This document shows, piece after piece, positions 41,928 to 49,367 of a stretch of DNA of 64,000 nucleotides. The stretch is taken from contig LR778134.1 of assembly GCA_902809935.1 (NCBI GenBank), forward strand, positions 1,550,001-1,614,000, written 5' to 3'. A program made the translations under genes and the position numbers. Every line of letters starts with the position of its first letter. The stretch's first letter is position 1. The DNA comes from Ruminococcaceae bacterium BL-4. GTDB lineage: Bacteria; Bacillota; Clostridia; Oscillospirales; Acutalibacteraceae. The notes under the pieces are model-generated. The model saw only the letters and a list, made by a program, of their open reading frames with translations, was not told the origin of the DNA and made no database searches.

Positions 41928-42768
41928 TGTTGATATCCTCCTTAGAAATCATACTGTAAATTTTTAATAAATCAGGGTTCTGGCAGCCTTCGGATTCCAC
42001 GGCGTCACGTACCATATCGGGGTGATTTTCGAATTCTGACTGGTTGCAGCTGTGGGCGCAGTCCTGAGAATAGAAAGGACAGAAGAATTGTTCGCATTCT
42101 GCAGGATCCTTTTCTGTGCTTTCAGAATCGTCGGATTCCGAAACGTTATCAGGAGTGATTGACTCGACGACCATATCCTGATCGGTTTTGACGGTGGCTC
42201 CCGCAGAATTATCCTGCGAAACATCATCAAAGGTGAGCTGCTTTTCTCGGTCCGAAGGGAGGATCGGACGGCCATAATCGTCGAACTGAAGTTTTACTGC
42301 ATCTCCGATAACTTTTTGAGGTTTCACGCTGTAGTTGATTTTTCCGGATACCGAACCGCTGAATATGTAACTGCCGAGTCCATCTGCATCTTCGAATCCG
42401 ATTTTAATTGTCATTTCTCCGTCTCGCTGTTTCTTTTCGTGAAGCATAGATACCAGGTTATTTAAGACATTATCTGCGGTACTGATAATCTGTCCAAAGT
42501 CCGGACCGCGAATAGAAAGAGGATCTCCGTTTATTTCTTCTTCCGATTTTTCTGAATTCTCATTTTCTGGATGTTCCTCATCACCAGAAGCATTTTCCAA
42601 ATCAGAGGAAGAGGGTTCGTCTTGTTCCATTTCTTCGGATTCTGTGCTTTCTGGAACAGATTCGGAAGGATCGTTCACATTTTCGGGGCTTTCTGATACG
42701 ATTTCAGGTGTTTCGTTCACGGATTCCAGAGGTTCTGGAACAGATTCACAATCTAAAAGTTCAATCAT
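41920..42768 (-). CDS. Acidic phage protein of unknown function
   Basis: 282 residues. Residues 1-80 are low-complexity and strongly acidic (SES/PES repeats). A folded middle (about 85-180) contains GQIISTADNVLNNLVSMLHEKKQRDGEMTIKIGFED, and the C-terminus has CEQFFCPFYSQDCAHSC, a possible metal-binding Cys cluster. No family is recognised. It overlaps recT by 8 bp and the Spo0A-like gene by 4 bp, so it belongs to the early operon. DNA mimicry by the acidic part is conceivable. Confidence 0.55.
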   Translation of the reverse strand: MIELLDCESVPEPLESVNETPEIVSESPENVNDPSESVPESTESEEMEQDEPSSSDLENASGDEEHPENENSEKSEEEINGDPLSIRGPDFGQIISTADNVLNNLVSMLHEKKQRDGEMTIKIGFEDADGLGSYIFSGSVSGKINYSVKPQKVIGDAVKLQFDDYGRPILPSDREKQLTFDDVSQDNSAGATVKTDQDMVVESITPDNVSESDDSESTEKDPAECEQFFCPFYSQDCAHSCNQSEFENHPDMVRDAVESEGCQNPDLLKIYSMISKEDINNE

Positions 42769-43109
42769 GATTTTTCCTCCGATTCTTTCATATAGTTTGC
42801 TAAAGCAGAGATGAATTCGCTGACAGTGGGAATCCCGGTTCTGCTGTGAATTGAATTTCCGAAATATCTTTTTATAGTTTCCGGAGCAGCAGTCTTAAAC
42901 CCGAGGCTGATCGCATGCCGGCAGCATCTTTCAACACTCGTTGAGGTAACATGATATTTTTCTGCAATAGCCGGATAAGTGTATTGATTAAGGTTAATCC
43001 CAAGTATTTCCTCTTTGTTAAGTTCAGACTGAATTGCCGCCTTAAGATATTGATATCCTCTCACATTCATAGGAACTCCAAATTCTTTTAAAACTTCTGG
43101 TACTCTCAT
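42765..43109 (-). CDS. Free-standing Spo0A-type DNA-binding domain
   Basis: 114 residues that align by eye along the whole effector domain of Spo0A: LKEFGVPMNVRGYQYLKAAI, then YPAIAEKYHVTSTSVERCCRHAI (the helix-turn-helix with its SVER recognition part) and PTVSEFISALANY at the end. The receiver domain that carries the phosphorylated Asp in host Spo0A is missing, so binding would not need phosphorylation. It could act on host sporulation promoters with 0A boxes or on phage promoters. The host has at least one sporulation gene in this window. It overlaps both neighbours by 4 bp. Confidence 0.82.
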   Translation of the reverse strand: MRVPEVLKEFGVPMNVRGYQYLKAAIQSELNKEEILGINLNQYTYPAIAEKYHVTSTSVERCCRHAISLGFKTAAPETIKRYFGNSIHSRTGIPTVSEFISALANYMKESEEKS

Positions 43110-45136
43110 CTTTCTATCTCCGTTCTTAATTGCTGATCTTGATCAGATACATACAAGTTGATAATCTGTGCGGAAATCTCCATCGGGTGTGAAATGCTTT
43201 CCGCATTATCGATCCAGACCGGCAGGATTAATCCCATCTTTTGACCGAGCGTATTTACAATATCGAGTCCGGCATTGACTTTTTCCGCATTGCTTAGGCT
43301 GCCGTAATCCTTTTCGTTTACCTGCGCTTCACAGCAGGCTTTCACGCCGCCGTTGACTTGCATTTCAAACAGTTTCCAGCGGACAGAATGGAAAGATTCG
43401 TTGACCTCGGCTTCCACATCGGAAGCTTTCAGCTGTACAAACCGATCAGCCAGATACAGTAGGTTGTCCAGTTGCGCCAGCTGATTACCTAACTTCTTTT
43501 CCTGGGCTTTTAGTTCCTCGATGCGGGCATCCTGCCGCTTGATCAATTCCAGATTGGACTTTCGCTGCTGAATAGCGTTTATTTCCGAATCGATAGATGT
43601 AAGATCTGCCTGCAAGGTTTGTACTTGCTTATCAGATGCGGAAGAAATCACTTCCAAAGAATGCTTTGCATCCGCAATCTGTTTCTGAAAATCAGCATAG
43701 GCCGGTGTGGTTTCCCAAGCTGGGGGAGTGACAAACATTTTTTGAAGTCCTAAGAGCTTTTGCTGCAGGTGATCTGCATTAAACTGTGCTTCTTTGGCAG
43801 CAGTGCTGTCGAATTGCACCTGCTTTTTCAGCTCGTTATAGGTGGATTTTAATTCTTTCCCATGAGTGGACAGGTTGGTGAGGTTTTCTGCTTTTTCTGC
43901 ATTGAAATTTCCGCGCATTTCTTCCAGCATTTCAGGGGGATAAGGTTGTCCGCAAGTGGGGCATTTTCCGTTTCCTGCATCAAATTCTTTATCGTGTTCC
44001 GCGAAAGCCTTTTGACGCAGTTCTTCAATCTCTTTTTTTAGTTCTGCAGCTAGTGTTGCTTCTGAAGATGCGCTGGATTCTGATTTTGCAGCTTTCGCCT
44101 GAAGATCGGATAAATCCTTTCGCAGCACGGAGATCTGACTTTCAAGAGCCGTGTTGTCCCCGGAAGATTTTCGAATATAATCTGCTCTGGCCTGTTCTGC
44201 GTCCGCTTGAAGTCTGCTGATTTCTTTCCGAATGCCGGCAGCTGATTCCCCGGAACGCATAGAATCAATTTTGCTGCGGATTTTCAGACGCTCTGCTGCT
44301 AATTTAGGAAGACGCGCAGAATCGGTTTCAATGCTTTCAATATCCGGCTTTGCCCGTTCGGCTTCATCAATGCGGCCGGGGATTGCATCTTTATCCTCAT
44401 TGACTTTTCGGCGCTGTGCTTTCCAGCGCTTTACGCAGTCATCCATGGTGTAGGTACCGAGCAGCTCACCGAGGGAAGCTAGTTCCGAATGATTGGAAAT
44501 GACGCTTTGATCATCCACACCATTAGCGAACAGATCCAGCAGTTTCTGACGTCTGGCATCCGGCTTCATAACCTGTGCAAAATAATCAACACGCGAAACC
44601 GTGAGGATATCTTCTTCTGTGCCAATATGCTCCTCTATGAATTTGCTGTAGTCTCCTGCCTTATAGGGAACATCATTTATGTAATAGTCGGTGGTGTTTC
44701 CCGTACGGTGCTTCTCGGATTCTCCACGTTTGCGGGTAAATACAGGCTTGTACACCCGGTGAAGAGTGAACTGGTCTTTATTTTCGAAATTGCTGAATGA
44801 TGCAGTGACCGAGGATTCAATTCCTTCTGTGGATCCGACCGGGAGAATCTCATAGTCTGATCGTCCCTGCTGGTCCTTTCCAGTCAGAAGCCAGGTGTAT
44901 CCATCTGCCAGCGTACTTTTTCCGGCGCCGTTTGCACCGTAGATAGATGCTCTTTTGCAGCCGAATGCCATATTGTAGTGCTTGCATCCGCGAAAGTTTT
45001 GGAGATTGAGTGAAATCAAATTTATGTTTCTATCCTTGACAAATCCTTCATTCTGCGGTATTTTTAAATTATTGATAGTTTTGTTTCCGCCCTGCGCTGC
45101 TCCAACAGCCGGGGCGGTATTTTTATGTTCGGACAT
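43106..45136 (-). CDS. SbcC/Rad50-like AAA ATPase with zinc hook
   Basis: 676 residues. Walker A, GANGAGKST, lies near residue 68-76 after LISLNLQNFRGCKHY, a RecF/SbcC-type start. Long coiled coils flank CPTCGQPYPPE near residue 390, the Cys-x2-Cys zinc hook. The C-terminal lobe (LSNAEKVNAGLDIVN) holds the signature motif LSNAEK. Phage members work with RecT or nucleases in recombination-dependent replication. No SbcD-like Mre11 partner is present; the MBL protein three genes on is a possible substitute. Confidence 0.85.
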   Translation of the reverse strand: MSEHKNTAPAVGAAQGGNKTINNLKIPQNEGFVKDRNINLISLNLQNFRGCKHYNMAFGCKRASIYGANGAGKSTLADGYTWLLTGKDQQGRSDYEILPVGSTEGIESSVTASFSNFENKDQFTLHRVYKPVFTRKRGESEKHRTGNTTDYYINDVPYKAGDYSKFIEEHIGTEEDILTVSRVDYFAQVMKPDARRQKLLDLFANGVDDQSVISNHSELASLGELLGTYTMDDCVKRWKAQRRKVNEDKDAIPGRIDEAERAKPDIESIETDSARLPKLAAERLKIRSKIDSMRSGESAAGIRKEISRLQADAEQARADYIRKSSGDNTALESQISVLRKDLSDLQAKAAKSESSASSEATLAAELKKEIEELRQKAFAEHDKEFDAGNGKCPTCGQPYPPEMLEEMRGNFNAEKAENLTNLSTHGKELKSTYNELKKQVQFDSTAAKEAQFNADHLQQKLLGLQKMFVTPPAWETTPAYADFQKQIADAKHSLEVISSASDKQVQTLQADLTSIDSEINAIQQRKSNLELIKRQDARIEELKAQEKKLGNQLAQLDNLLYLADRFVQLKASDVEAEVNESFHSVRWKLFEMQVNGGVKACCEAQVNEKDYGSLSNAEKVNAGLDIVNTLGQKMGLILPVWIDNAESISHPMEISAQIINLYVSDQDQQLRTEIER

Positions 45137-45213
45137 TTTTAGGACTCCTTTCAGGTATTCAATAGCTTATCGAATAAAATTGTGATAGTATGGTAAAAAA
45201 AGAGGTGGTTTTG

Positions 45214-45843
45214 TTGTATCTATATCATATGGATCGATATAGTTCTCTCACACCAGGTAATTCAATTACGTTTTTACCTGTTTCAGAGGTTATGCAGCAA
45301 CCTGAAAATAGAGAATTTTTGAATTATTTTAACTTAAATATTTCTAGCCATGGATGGAATCAACTTAACACTGAGGTTCCATACATTGATAGTTGCGTAG
45401 AAGATGGGCGTTTAGCTATGTTTGTGGATTCGTTTTGTTCTCAAAAGGAAGTCTCGGATATGAAAATAATAGAATTGATATTTGAGTTAGTTAGAAGGGC
45501 GCATTTTCCAAACAAGCCATCACGATTTACGTCCCTTTTTGCAGTAAAAGAAAAATCTGATTTTAGGCAATGGCCGGAGTTAAATAATAAATTACGTTTT
45601 CCAAAATCGCATATATTAAAGATACATGTTGCCGAAGATATACAAAGGTTTGACTCGAATTTATTACGCGGGGGATTAAGCTTTGGGAGTGAACACGGAA
45701 AATGTTATGCGGGATATTTGCCGATAGCTATGTTCAATTACGCATATAAATATTGGTCTGGATTATCTTCGGATTTGCCACGCTTTGAATATCTTATTCC
45801 ATTGCCTATAAGTGGGGATCAGATTTCGGAGGAATATTGTTGA
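45214..45843 (+). CDS. DUF2441-like cargo protein in reverse orientation
   Basis: 209 residues from a TTG at 45214, preceded by AGAGGTGG at 5 bp; an ATG at 45190 lacks a ribosome site. The start LYHMDRYSSLTPGNSI and the central HFPNKPSRFTSLFAV match the DUF2441 pattern, a family of unknown function with a fold suspected to resemble ADP-ribosyltransferases. The gene runs against the surrounding early operon and overlaps the next gene by 38 bp tail to tail, so it has its own expression and is probably lysogen-expressed cargo, such as a defence gene or toxin. Function is not established. Confidence 0.6.
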   Translation: MYLYHMDRYSSLTPGNSITFLPVSEVMQQPENREFLNYFNLNISSHGWNQLNTEVPYIDSCVEDGRLAMFVDSFCSQKEVSDMKIIELIFELVRRAHFPNKPSRFTSLFAVKEKSDFRQWPELNNKLRFPKSHILKIHVAEDIQRFDSNLLRGGLSFGSEHGKCYAGYLPIAMFNYAYKYWSGLSSDLPRFEYLIPLPISGDQISEEYC

Positions 45844-46240
45844 TACTGGTGATTAAAGGAATTTCATTGGCTTTTAAATGATGGTGGTGTTGTATGGCTT
45901 TTTCTGCCTTGTGGGCGGGCTGATTCAGCCAATTCGTTATGCACTGCAGTTCATGGGGACAGCCGTCATTTCCACAGTTGCTTTTGCAGAAGTATTTATT
46001 GAGTTGAAGCTTGCTGTCTTCTATCCGCTCGAGAAATTTTGCAAGACTTTCCGGACTTTCTGTAATCGCGCTGAATACCGTCAGTGACTTGTTTTTTGGG
46101 GCGGCACTCAACGCGTCAATGGCTGCTTTCAAAACCTCCTTATCATGCTCAAATATGTTATCGGGTTCATTCTGGTCAATAAATGAATTTCGATCTTTTA
46201 TCAGGTCTTTAAGGCCATCAATGATTTCAGGTGTTTCCAT
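45806..46240 (-). CDS. Phage protein of unknown function
   Basis: 144 residues. The first 70 are helical and charged (EIIDGLKDLIKDRNSFIDQN), the middle has CKSNCGNDGCPHELQC, a possible zinc site, and the end carries HHHH. No family is recognised. It overlaps the abrB-like gene by 14 bp. Confidence 0.55.
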   Translation of the reverse strand: METPEIIDGLKDLIKDRNSFIDQNEPDNIFEHDKEVLKAAIDALSAAPKNKSLTVFSAITESPESLAKFLERIEDSKLQLNKYFCKSNCGNDGCPHELQCITNWLNQPAHKAEKAIQHHHHLKANEIPLITSINNIPPKSDPHL

Positions 46241-46493
46241 TGGATTTTCTCCTTATCACGTTCAAAATATCAGCCGGATTATTTCCAGATGATTGGCAAG
46301 CACAGATCAGTGCTTCCTTGAGTTCCGTGGTTGTCCATGTTTCTGGTTCATATTTTCTCAGGACGATGCAATCACCATCCACAAAGATTTCCACCGGGTC
46401 ACCATTTTTAATGCCACGAGTTTTGCGGATTTCCTTCGGGATTACAATACGACCGAGATCGTCAATCCTGCGGACTATTCCTGTTGCTTTCAT
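46227..46493 (-). CDS. AbrB/SpoVT-type transcriptional regulator
   Basis: 88 residues. The N-terminal 45 form an AbrB swapped-hairpin DNA-binding domain: TGIVRRIDDLGRIVIPKEIRK, then GDPVEIFVDGDCIVLRKY. The C-terminal 40 are a helical tail. AbrB-type proteins are host transition-state regulators; phage copies may control lysogeny genes or host genes. The ATG at 46493 overlaps the stop of the upstream gene (TAATG). It is in the same early operon as the Spo0A-like gene. Confidence 0.88.
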   Translation of the reverse strand: MKATGIVRRIDDLGRIVIPKEIRKTRGIKNGDPVEIFVDGDCIVLRKYEPETWTTTELKEALICACQSSGNNPADILNVIRRKSNGNT

Positions 46494-46666
46494 TAGTACC
46501 ACCTCCATTCTTCACGATTTTGTGATTTTCTGCGATCAATTTGCCTTTGCTCGTGCGCCCAGTTGCGAATGGCCTTTTTGCGGTAACGTTCAATCGAGAT
46601 TGCTTTGACGGCACGGATCGCAATTGTGATTACCGCGACGAGGCCGATGCACTCAAATAGATTCAT
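46493..46666 (-). CDS. Small membrane protein
   Basis: 57 residues, one transmembrane helix (IGLVAVITIAIRAV), then a strongly basic tail (RYRKKAIRNWAHEQRQIDRRK). GAGGAG precedes the ATG at 46666. The function is unknown. Confidence 0.6.
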   Translation of the reverse strand: MNLFECIGLVAVITIAIRAVKAISIERYRKKAIRNWAHEQRQIDRRKSQNREEWRWY

Positions 46667-46677
46667 GCCGATTCTCC

Positions 46678-46797
46678 TCAAATTTTTATCCTTCTTTTGC
46701 AGAAGCAAAAACACTTTCCAAACAGATTGATTTGGAACCATGCTTCCGCATACATGCTCCCATTTTCTTCATACTTAGTGATGTAGTGATGTAACAT
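46678..46797 (-). CDS. 39-aa phage peptide
   Basis: AAAGGAGG lies 6 bp before an ATG opening a 39-codon frame with YEENGSMYAEAWFQINLFGK and a Cys/Arg/Lys-rich end (CFCFCKRRIKI). The same layout is common in clostridial phage and plasmid early operons; its role is unknown. Confidence 0.65.
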   Translation of the reverse strand: MLHHYITKYEENGSMYAEAWFQINLFGKCFCFCKRRIKI

Positions 46798-47050
46798 TTT
46801 TCGCCTCCTTTATTTTTTCTGCTTCGATGGTGCTTGCTTTTGGGACAGGTATTCCTTTTAATGTTGCAAAATCGGATTGCCTTACTTTATGCATCCTTCT
46901 TTGGACGTTTTGAAATTGATGAACTAACTCAGAAGGGCTGAGCTTCTGTGAATTTTGCACAACAATTGTTTCCAGCCGTCTTTGTATCTTCAGTGCAAGG
47001 GCGGCAATTTCTTTGGGCGATCCCTTAATAAGGAGTTCCACTTTTTTCAC
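46775..47050 (-). CDS. Phage protein of unknown function
   Basis: 91 residues starting MKKVELLIKGSPKEIAALALKIQRR, a small helical protein with a short N-terminal beta strand. No family is recognised. It overlaps the 39-aa peptide gene by 23 bp. Confidence 0.6.
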   Translation of the reverse strand: MKKVELLIKGSPKEIAALALKIQRRLETIVVQNSQKLSPSELVHQFQNVQRRMHKVRQSDFATLKGIPVPKASTIEAEKIKEAKNVTSLHH

Positions 47051-47055
47051 TTCCT

Positions 47056-47148
47056 TTATGGCTTTAACAAAATGAATATTGAAATCACAAGCGCTGCCAA
47101 CGACATGACTATAGATGGAATGTAAGGCGCCCAGTCTTTAAGTTTCAC
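47056..47148 (-). CDS. 30-aa single-span membrane peptide
   Basis: A GTG with GAGGTGAT upstream opens a 30-codon frame: a short basic, polar start (KLKDWAPYIP), then a transmembrane stretch (IVMSLAALVISIFILL), then KP. The size and layout suggest a membrane toxin-like or regulatory micropeptide; this is not shown. Confidence 0.55.
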   Translation of the reverse strand: MKLKDWAPYIPSIVMSLAALVISIFILLKP

Positions 47149-47153
47149 AAGAA

Positions 47154-47564
47154 TCACCTCTTTATTAAATTGATTTTTGAATTATGTAAATGTGAAGAGA
47201 TAAAGGCTTCCGTAACTTCTAGTTCAAATACTCCTTCCTTACAAGTAAGGGAGAAGCCAGTTACATTTTCAATTTCATTCCCGTTTACTGAAAGAGTGCC
47301 TGAGTTGCTATCAAATACAAATGATTCCAAATCTTTTACATACATTTCTTTTGCCTCCTTCCATTTCCAATTGTCCGAAGAAGGAGTATCAGGGTTAGCA
47401 ATAAGATTCCACATCCTAATGAAAAAATCGTCCTGATCTTTTCTTAATTGTTCTGCGAGTGAAGACATCAATTTTTGATATTTCCAATTGCTAACTTGTA
47501 CACCAATTTGATAGGCGACGATAGTCAGTGCTGTTACTGACATAATAAGTGCAGCGGTTTCCAT
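47154..47564 (-). CDS. Membrane-anchored phage protein of unknown function
   Basis: 136 residues with an N-terminal transmembrane helix (ALIMSVTALTIVAYQIGVQV), a charged helical part, and a beta-rich C-terminal half (SGTLSVNGNEIENVTGFSLTC). No family is recognised. AAGGAGG precedes the ATG. The region 47565-47683 holds a possible 25-codon hydrophobic frame without a standard start codon (see findings). Confidence 0.55.
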   Translation of the reverse strand: METAALIMSVTALTIVAYQIGVQVSNWKYQKLMSSLAEQLRKDQDDFFIRMWNLIANPDTPSSDNWKWKEAKEMYVKDLESFVFDSNSGTLSVNGNEIENVTGFSLTCKEGVFELEVTEAFISSHLHNSKINLIKR

Positions 47565-47683
47565 TTCTTGCCTCCTTCCTATCGGTCAGTCTCTGGAAAT
47601 AATCGTATACACTAAATTCAGTACAAGAGTTAGGACTATGAGGATTGTTGTAGCGAGTTCCGTTTCTCTCGCCTCCTTTCCGG

Positions 47684-47905
47684 CTAAGCGGACTGATCGG
47701 CGCTGCTTTTTTGACGATCTATGTAGTTCAACAAATCGTCCTTTTTGACAGCCCAAAGTTTTTTACCGTTCTTAAACGCCGGGAATTTGCCTTCTCGGGC
47801 GTCCTTCTTTAATGACTCATACCCTCGTCCGAGAATAATGCAGGCTATCTGTAAATCCATTACGATCGGTACCTGCTCCCAATTCGTAAATGTTCGGGAC
47901 CGCAT
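47684..47905 (-). CDS. Helix-turn-helix protein (excisionase-like)
   Basis: 73 residues with the winged-helix excisionase pattern: DLQIACIILGRGYESLKKDAREGKFPAFKNGKKLWAVKKDDL. The second half is the wing and the dimer-contact segment. It could be the directionality factor for the integrase or an early regulator. A second protein of this class is encoded 59 bp upstream. Confidence 0.7.
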   Translation of the reverse strand: MRSRTFTNWEQVPIVMDLQIACIILGRGYESLKKDAREGKFPAFKNGKKLWAVKKDDLLNYIDRQKSSADQSA

Positions 47906-47964
47906 CTTGAATCACCTACCTGTAAACAACGTGATAAGACTTGTCCAACACAACAGAATTGTTC

Positions 47965-48135
47965 TCATGCTGTTTTTCGGCTTTCTTCAAATTTTGCAAG
48001 GTCTTCATCCGTGATTCGATACTCCTTTCCAATTCTTATTGCTGATAATTTCTTTTTGCGAATCCAATCCCATACGGTAGAGAGCTTTATATTGTATCTC
48101 TCCGCAATTTCTGCGCAGGTATAGCGTTTTGGCAA
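47965..48135 (-). CDS. Helix-turn-helix protein (Xis/MerR-like), first gene of the early operon
   Basis: 56 residues from a TTG start with AAAGGAGGG at 6 bp. It has the HTH_17/excisionase pattern: YTCAEIAERYNIKLSTVWDWIRKKKLSAIRIGKEYRI, then TDEDLAKFEES. It is the first gene leftward of the repressor, the position of Cro or Xis. It and the following HTH gene are both candidates for the excisionase. Confidence 0.75.
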   Translation of the reverse strand: MPKRYTCAEIAERYNIKLSTVWDWIRKKKLSAIRIGKEYRITDEDLAKFEESRKTA

Positions 48136-48346
48136 GAAAATCCCTCCTTTTAATTAAAAATACTTGAGTTTACTTTTGTTTTGTGATATGCTTAGTTTGC
48201 TAAGTTAAACAACACGCAAATTCACAAGCATCTAAGCTATTAGAAATCTTTTATTTAGCTTAGTTATCTTTGGTATGTTCATACTATAGCATAGTTATCT
48301 TTTGTAGTCAACGAGAATATACCTTAATTTTCTATGTTTGTGAATA
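48136..48346. promoter_or_regulatory. Lysogeny switch region: operators and divergent promoters
   Basis: A 211-bp AT-rich gap between divergent genes. AGCTTAGTTATCTTTGGTA (48257-48275) is repeated with few changes as AGCATAGTTATCTTTTGTA (48288-48306), 31 bp apart. CTTAG-TTTG-CTAAG (48191-48204) and ACTAT-AGC-ATAGT (48283-48295) are dyads. A weak leftward promoter (TTGTTT at 48207-48212) would have the first dyad in its spacer. These are the likely sites for the XRE repressor; exact promoters are uncertain. Confidence 0.6.
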
Positions 48347-48370
48347 ATGCATAGAATGGTGGTTTGTAAA

Positions 48371-48802
48371 TTGGACATTTATGACAGAATAGAGTTGCTA
48401 TTAAAAAAGCACGGTATAAGTGCTTATAAATTATCTAAAGGAACAGGTATTTCTACAGGTCTGATATCTCAGTGGAAAAATAGGTCACAGAATCCGTCCG
48501 CTGAAAAGCTTCAAAAGGTAGCTGACTATTTTAATGTTACTGTTGATTATCTTATAAATGGTAATGAGCAAAAAGAAACGCCCACCCTTACAAAGAAGGA
48601 TGAGCGTGATATATCGAAGAAAATGCAGGAAACCCTTGCTCAATTGGAGGAGCAGCAGTCAGGATTGATGTTTGATGGGGAACCGCTTGACGATGAAACG
48701 AAAGAATTACTTGCCATCAGCCTCAAAAATAGTCTTGAACTTGCAAAGAAAATAGCAAAACAAAAATATACTCCAAAAAAGTATCGTAAAAAGTCGGAGT
48801 GA
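48371..48802 (+). CDS. XRE-family phage repressor (CI/ImmR-like)
   Basis: About 144 residues. Residues 2-65 are an XRE helix-turn-helix: YDRIELLLKKHGISAYKLSKGTGIS, then SQWKNRSQNPSAEKLQKVADYFNVTVDYL. The rest is a short helical oligomerisation and cleavage region. It represses the leftward early promoter. The start could be ATG 48347, ATG 48356 or TTG 48371; the TTG is preferred because GGTGG lies 8 bp upstream and the protein then begins like other repressors. The ImmA-type protease gene follows, so induction probably works through ImmA cleavage. Confidence 0.85.
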   Translation: MDIYDRIELLLKKHGISAYKLSKGTGISTGLISQWKNRSQNPSAEKLQKVADYFNVTVDYLINGNEQKETPTLTKKDERDISKKMQETLAQLEEQQSGLMFDGEPLDDETKELLAISLKNSLELAKKIAKQKYTPKKYRKKSE

Positions 48803-48808
48803 TTGCGT

Positions 48809-49240
48809 ATGCGCGTTGAAAAGATTGTAGATTCTCTTTGCACAAAATATCAAAGTAGAGATCCGTTTGAAATTGCTAACAACGAAGGTACGCTTGTACT
48901 GTATGAAAATTTGGGTGGTGTAAAGGGTTATTATAATAAAGTCTTTCGCCAGAAAATAATACACCTTAATTTGAATCTCGGTGAAAAAGGACTTTATAGA
49001 ACATGCGCACATGAACTAGGGCATAGCGTTTTACACCCAGAATCAAACACACCATTTTTAAAAGGAAACACTCTTTTTCCAATCGGTAAGTATGAAAAAG
49101 AAGCTGACTATTTTGCAGTTGATCTTTTGTATTCGGACGATGACATAAAAGAATTTTTGCAATACCCGGCATCAAAGATCGCCGAATGCTTAGGATTGCC
49201 GATACAATTAGTTGAATACCGAATTAGTGTAATAAAGTAA
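48809..49240 (+). CDS. ImmA/IrrE-type metallopeptidase
   Basis: 143 residues with the zinc motif HELGH (CAHELGHSVLHPE near residue 66) and KEADYFAVDLL further on as the third-ligand region, the ImmA/IrrE pattern. In ICEBs1 and related phages ImmA cleaves the ImmR repressor to induce the element after DNA damage. It lies 6 bp after the repressor stop. The ATG at 48809 with GGAGTGAT upstream is preferred over a TTG at 48803. Confidence 0.9.
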   Translation: MRVEKIVDSLCTKYQSRDPFEIANNEGTLVLYENLGGVKGYYNKVFRQKIIHLNLNLGEKGLYRTCAHELGHSVLHPESNTPFLKGNTLFPIGKYEKEADYFAVDLLYSDDDIKEFLQYPASKIAECLGLPIQLVEYRISVIK

Positions 49241-49367
49241 AAAATGCTTTTATGGGACAAATTTGGAACATGAACTTAAATTTTGGAGAGAAATTGGGAA
49301 TAAGGTATTGAATGCTGTTGCTTATTGGAATATATTGTAAATATCTGTGTTTAAAGGAGAGATATTT

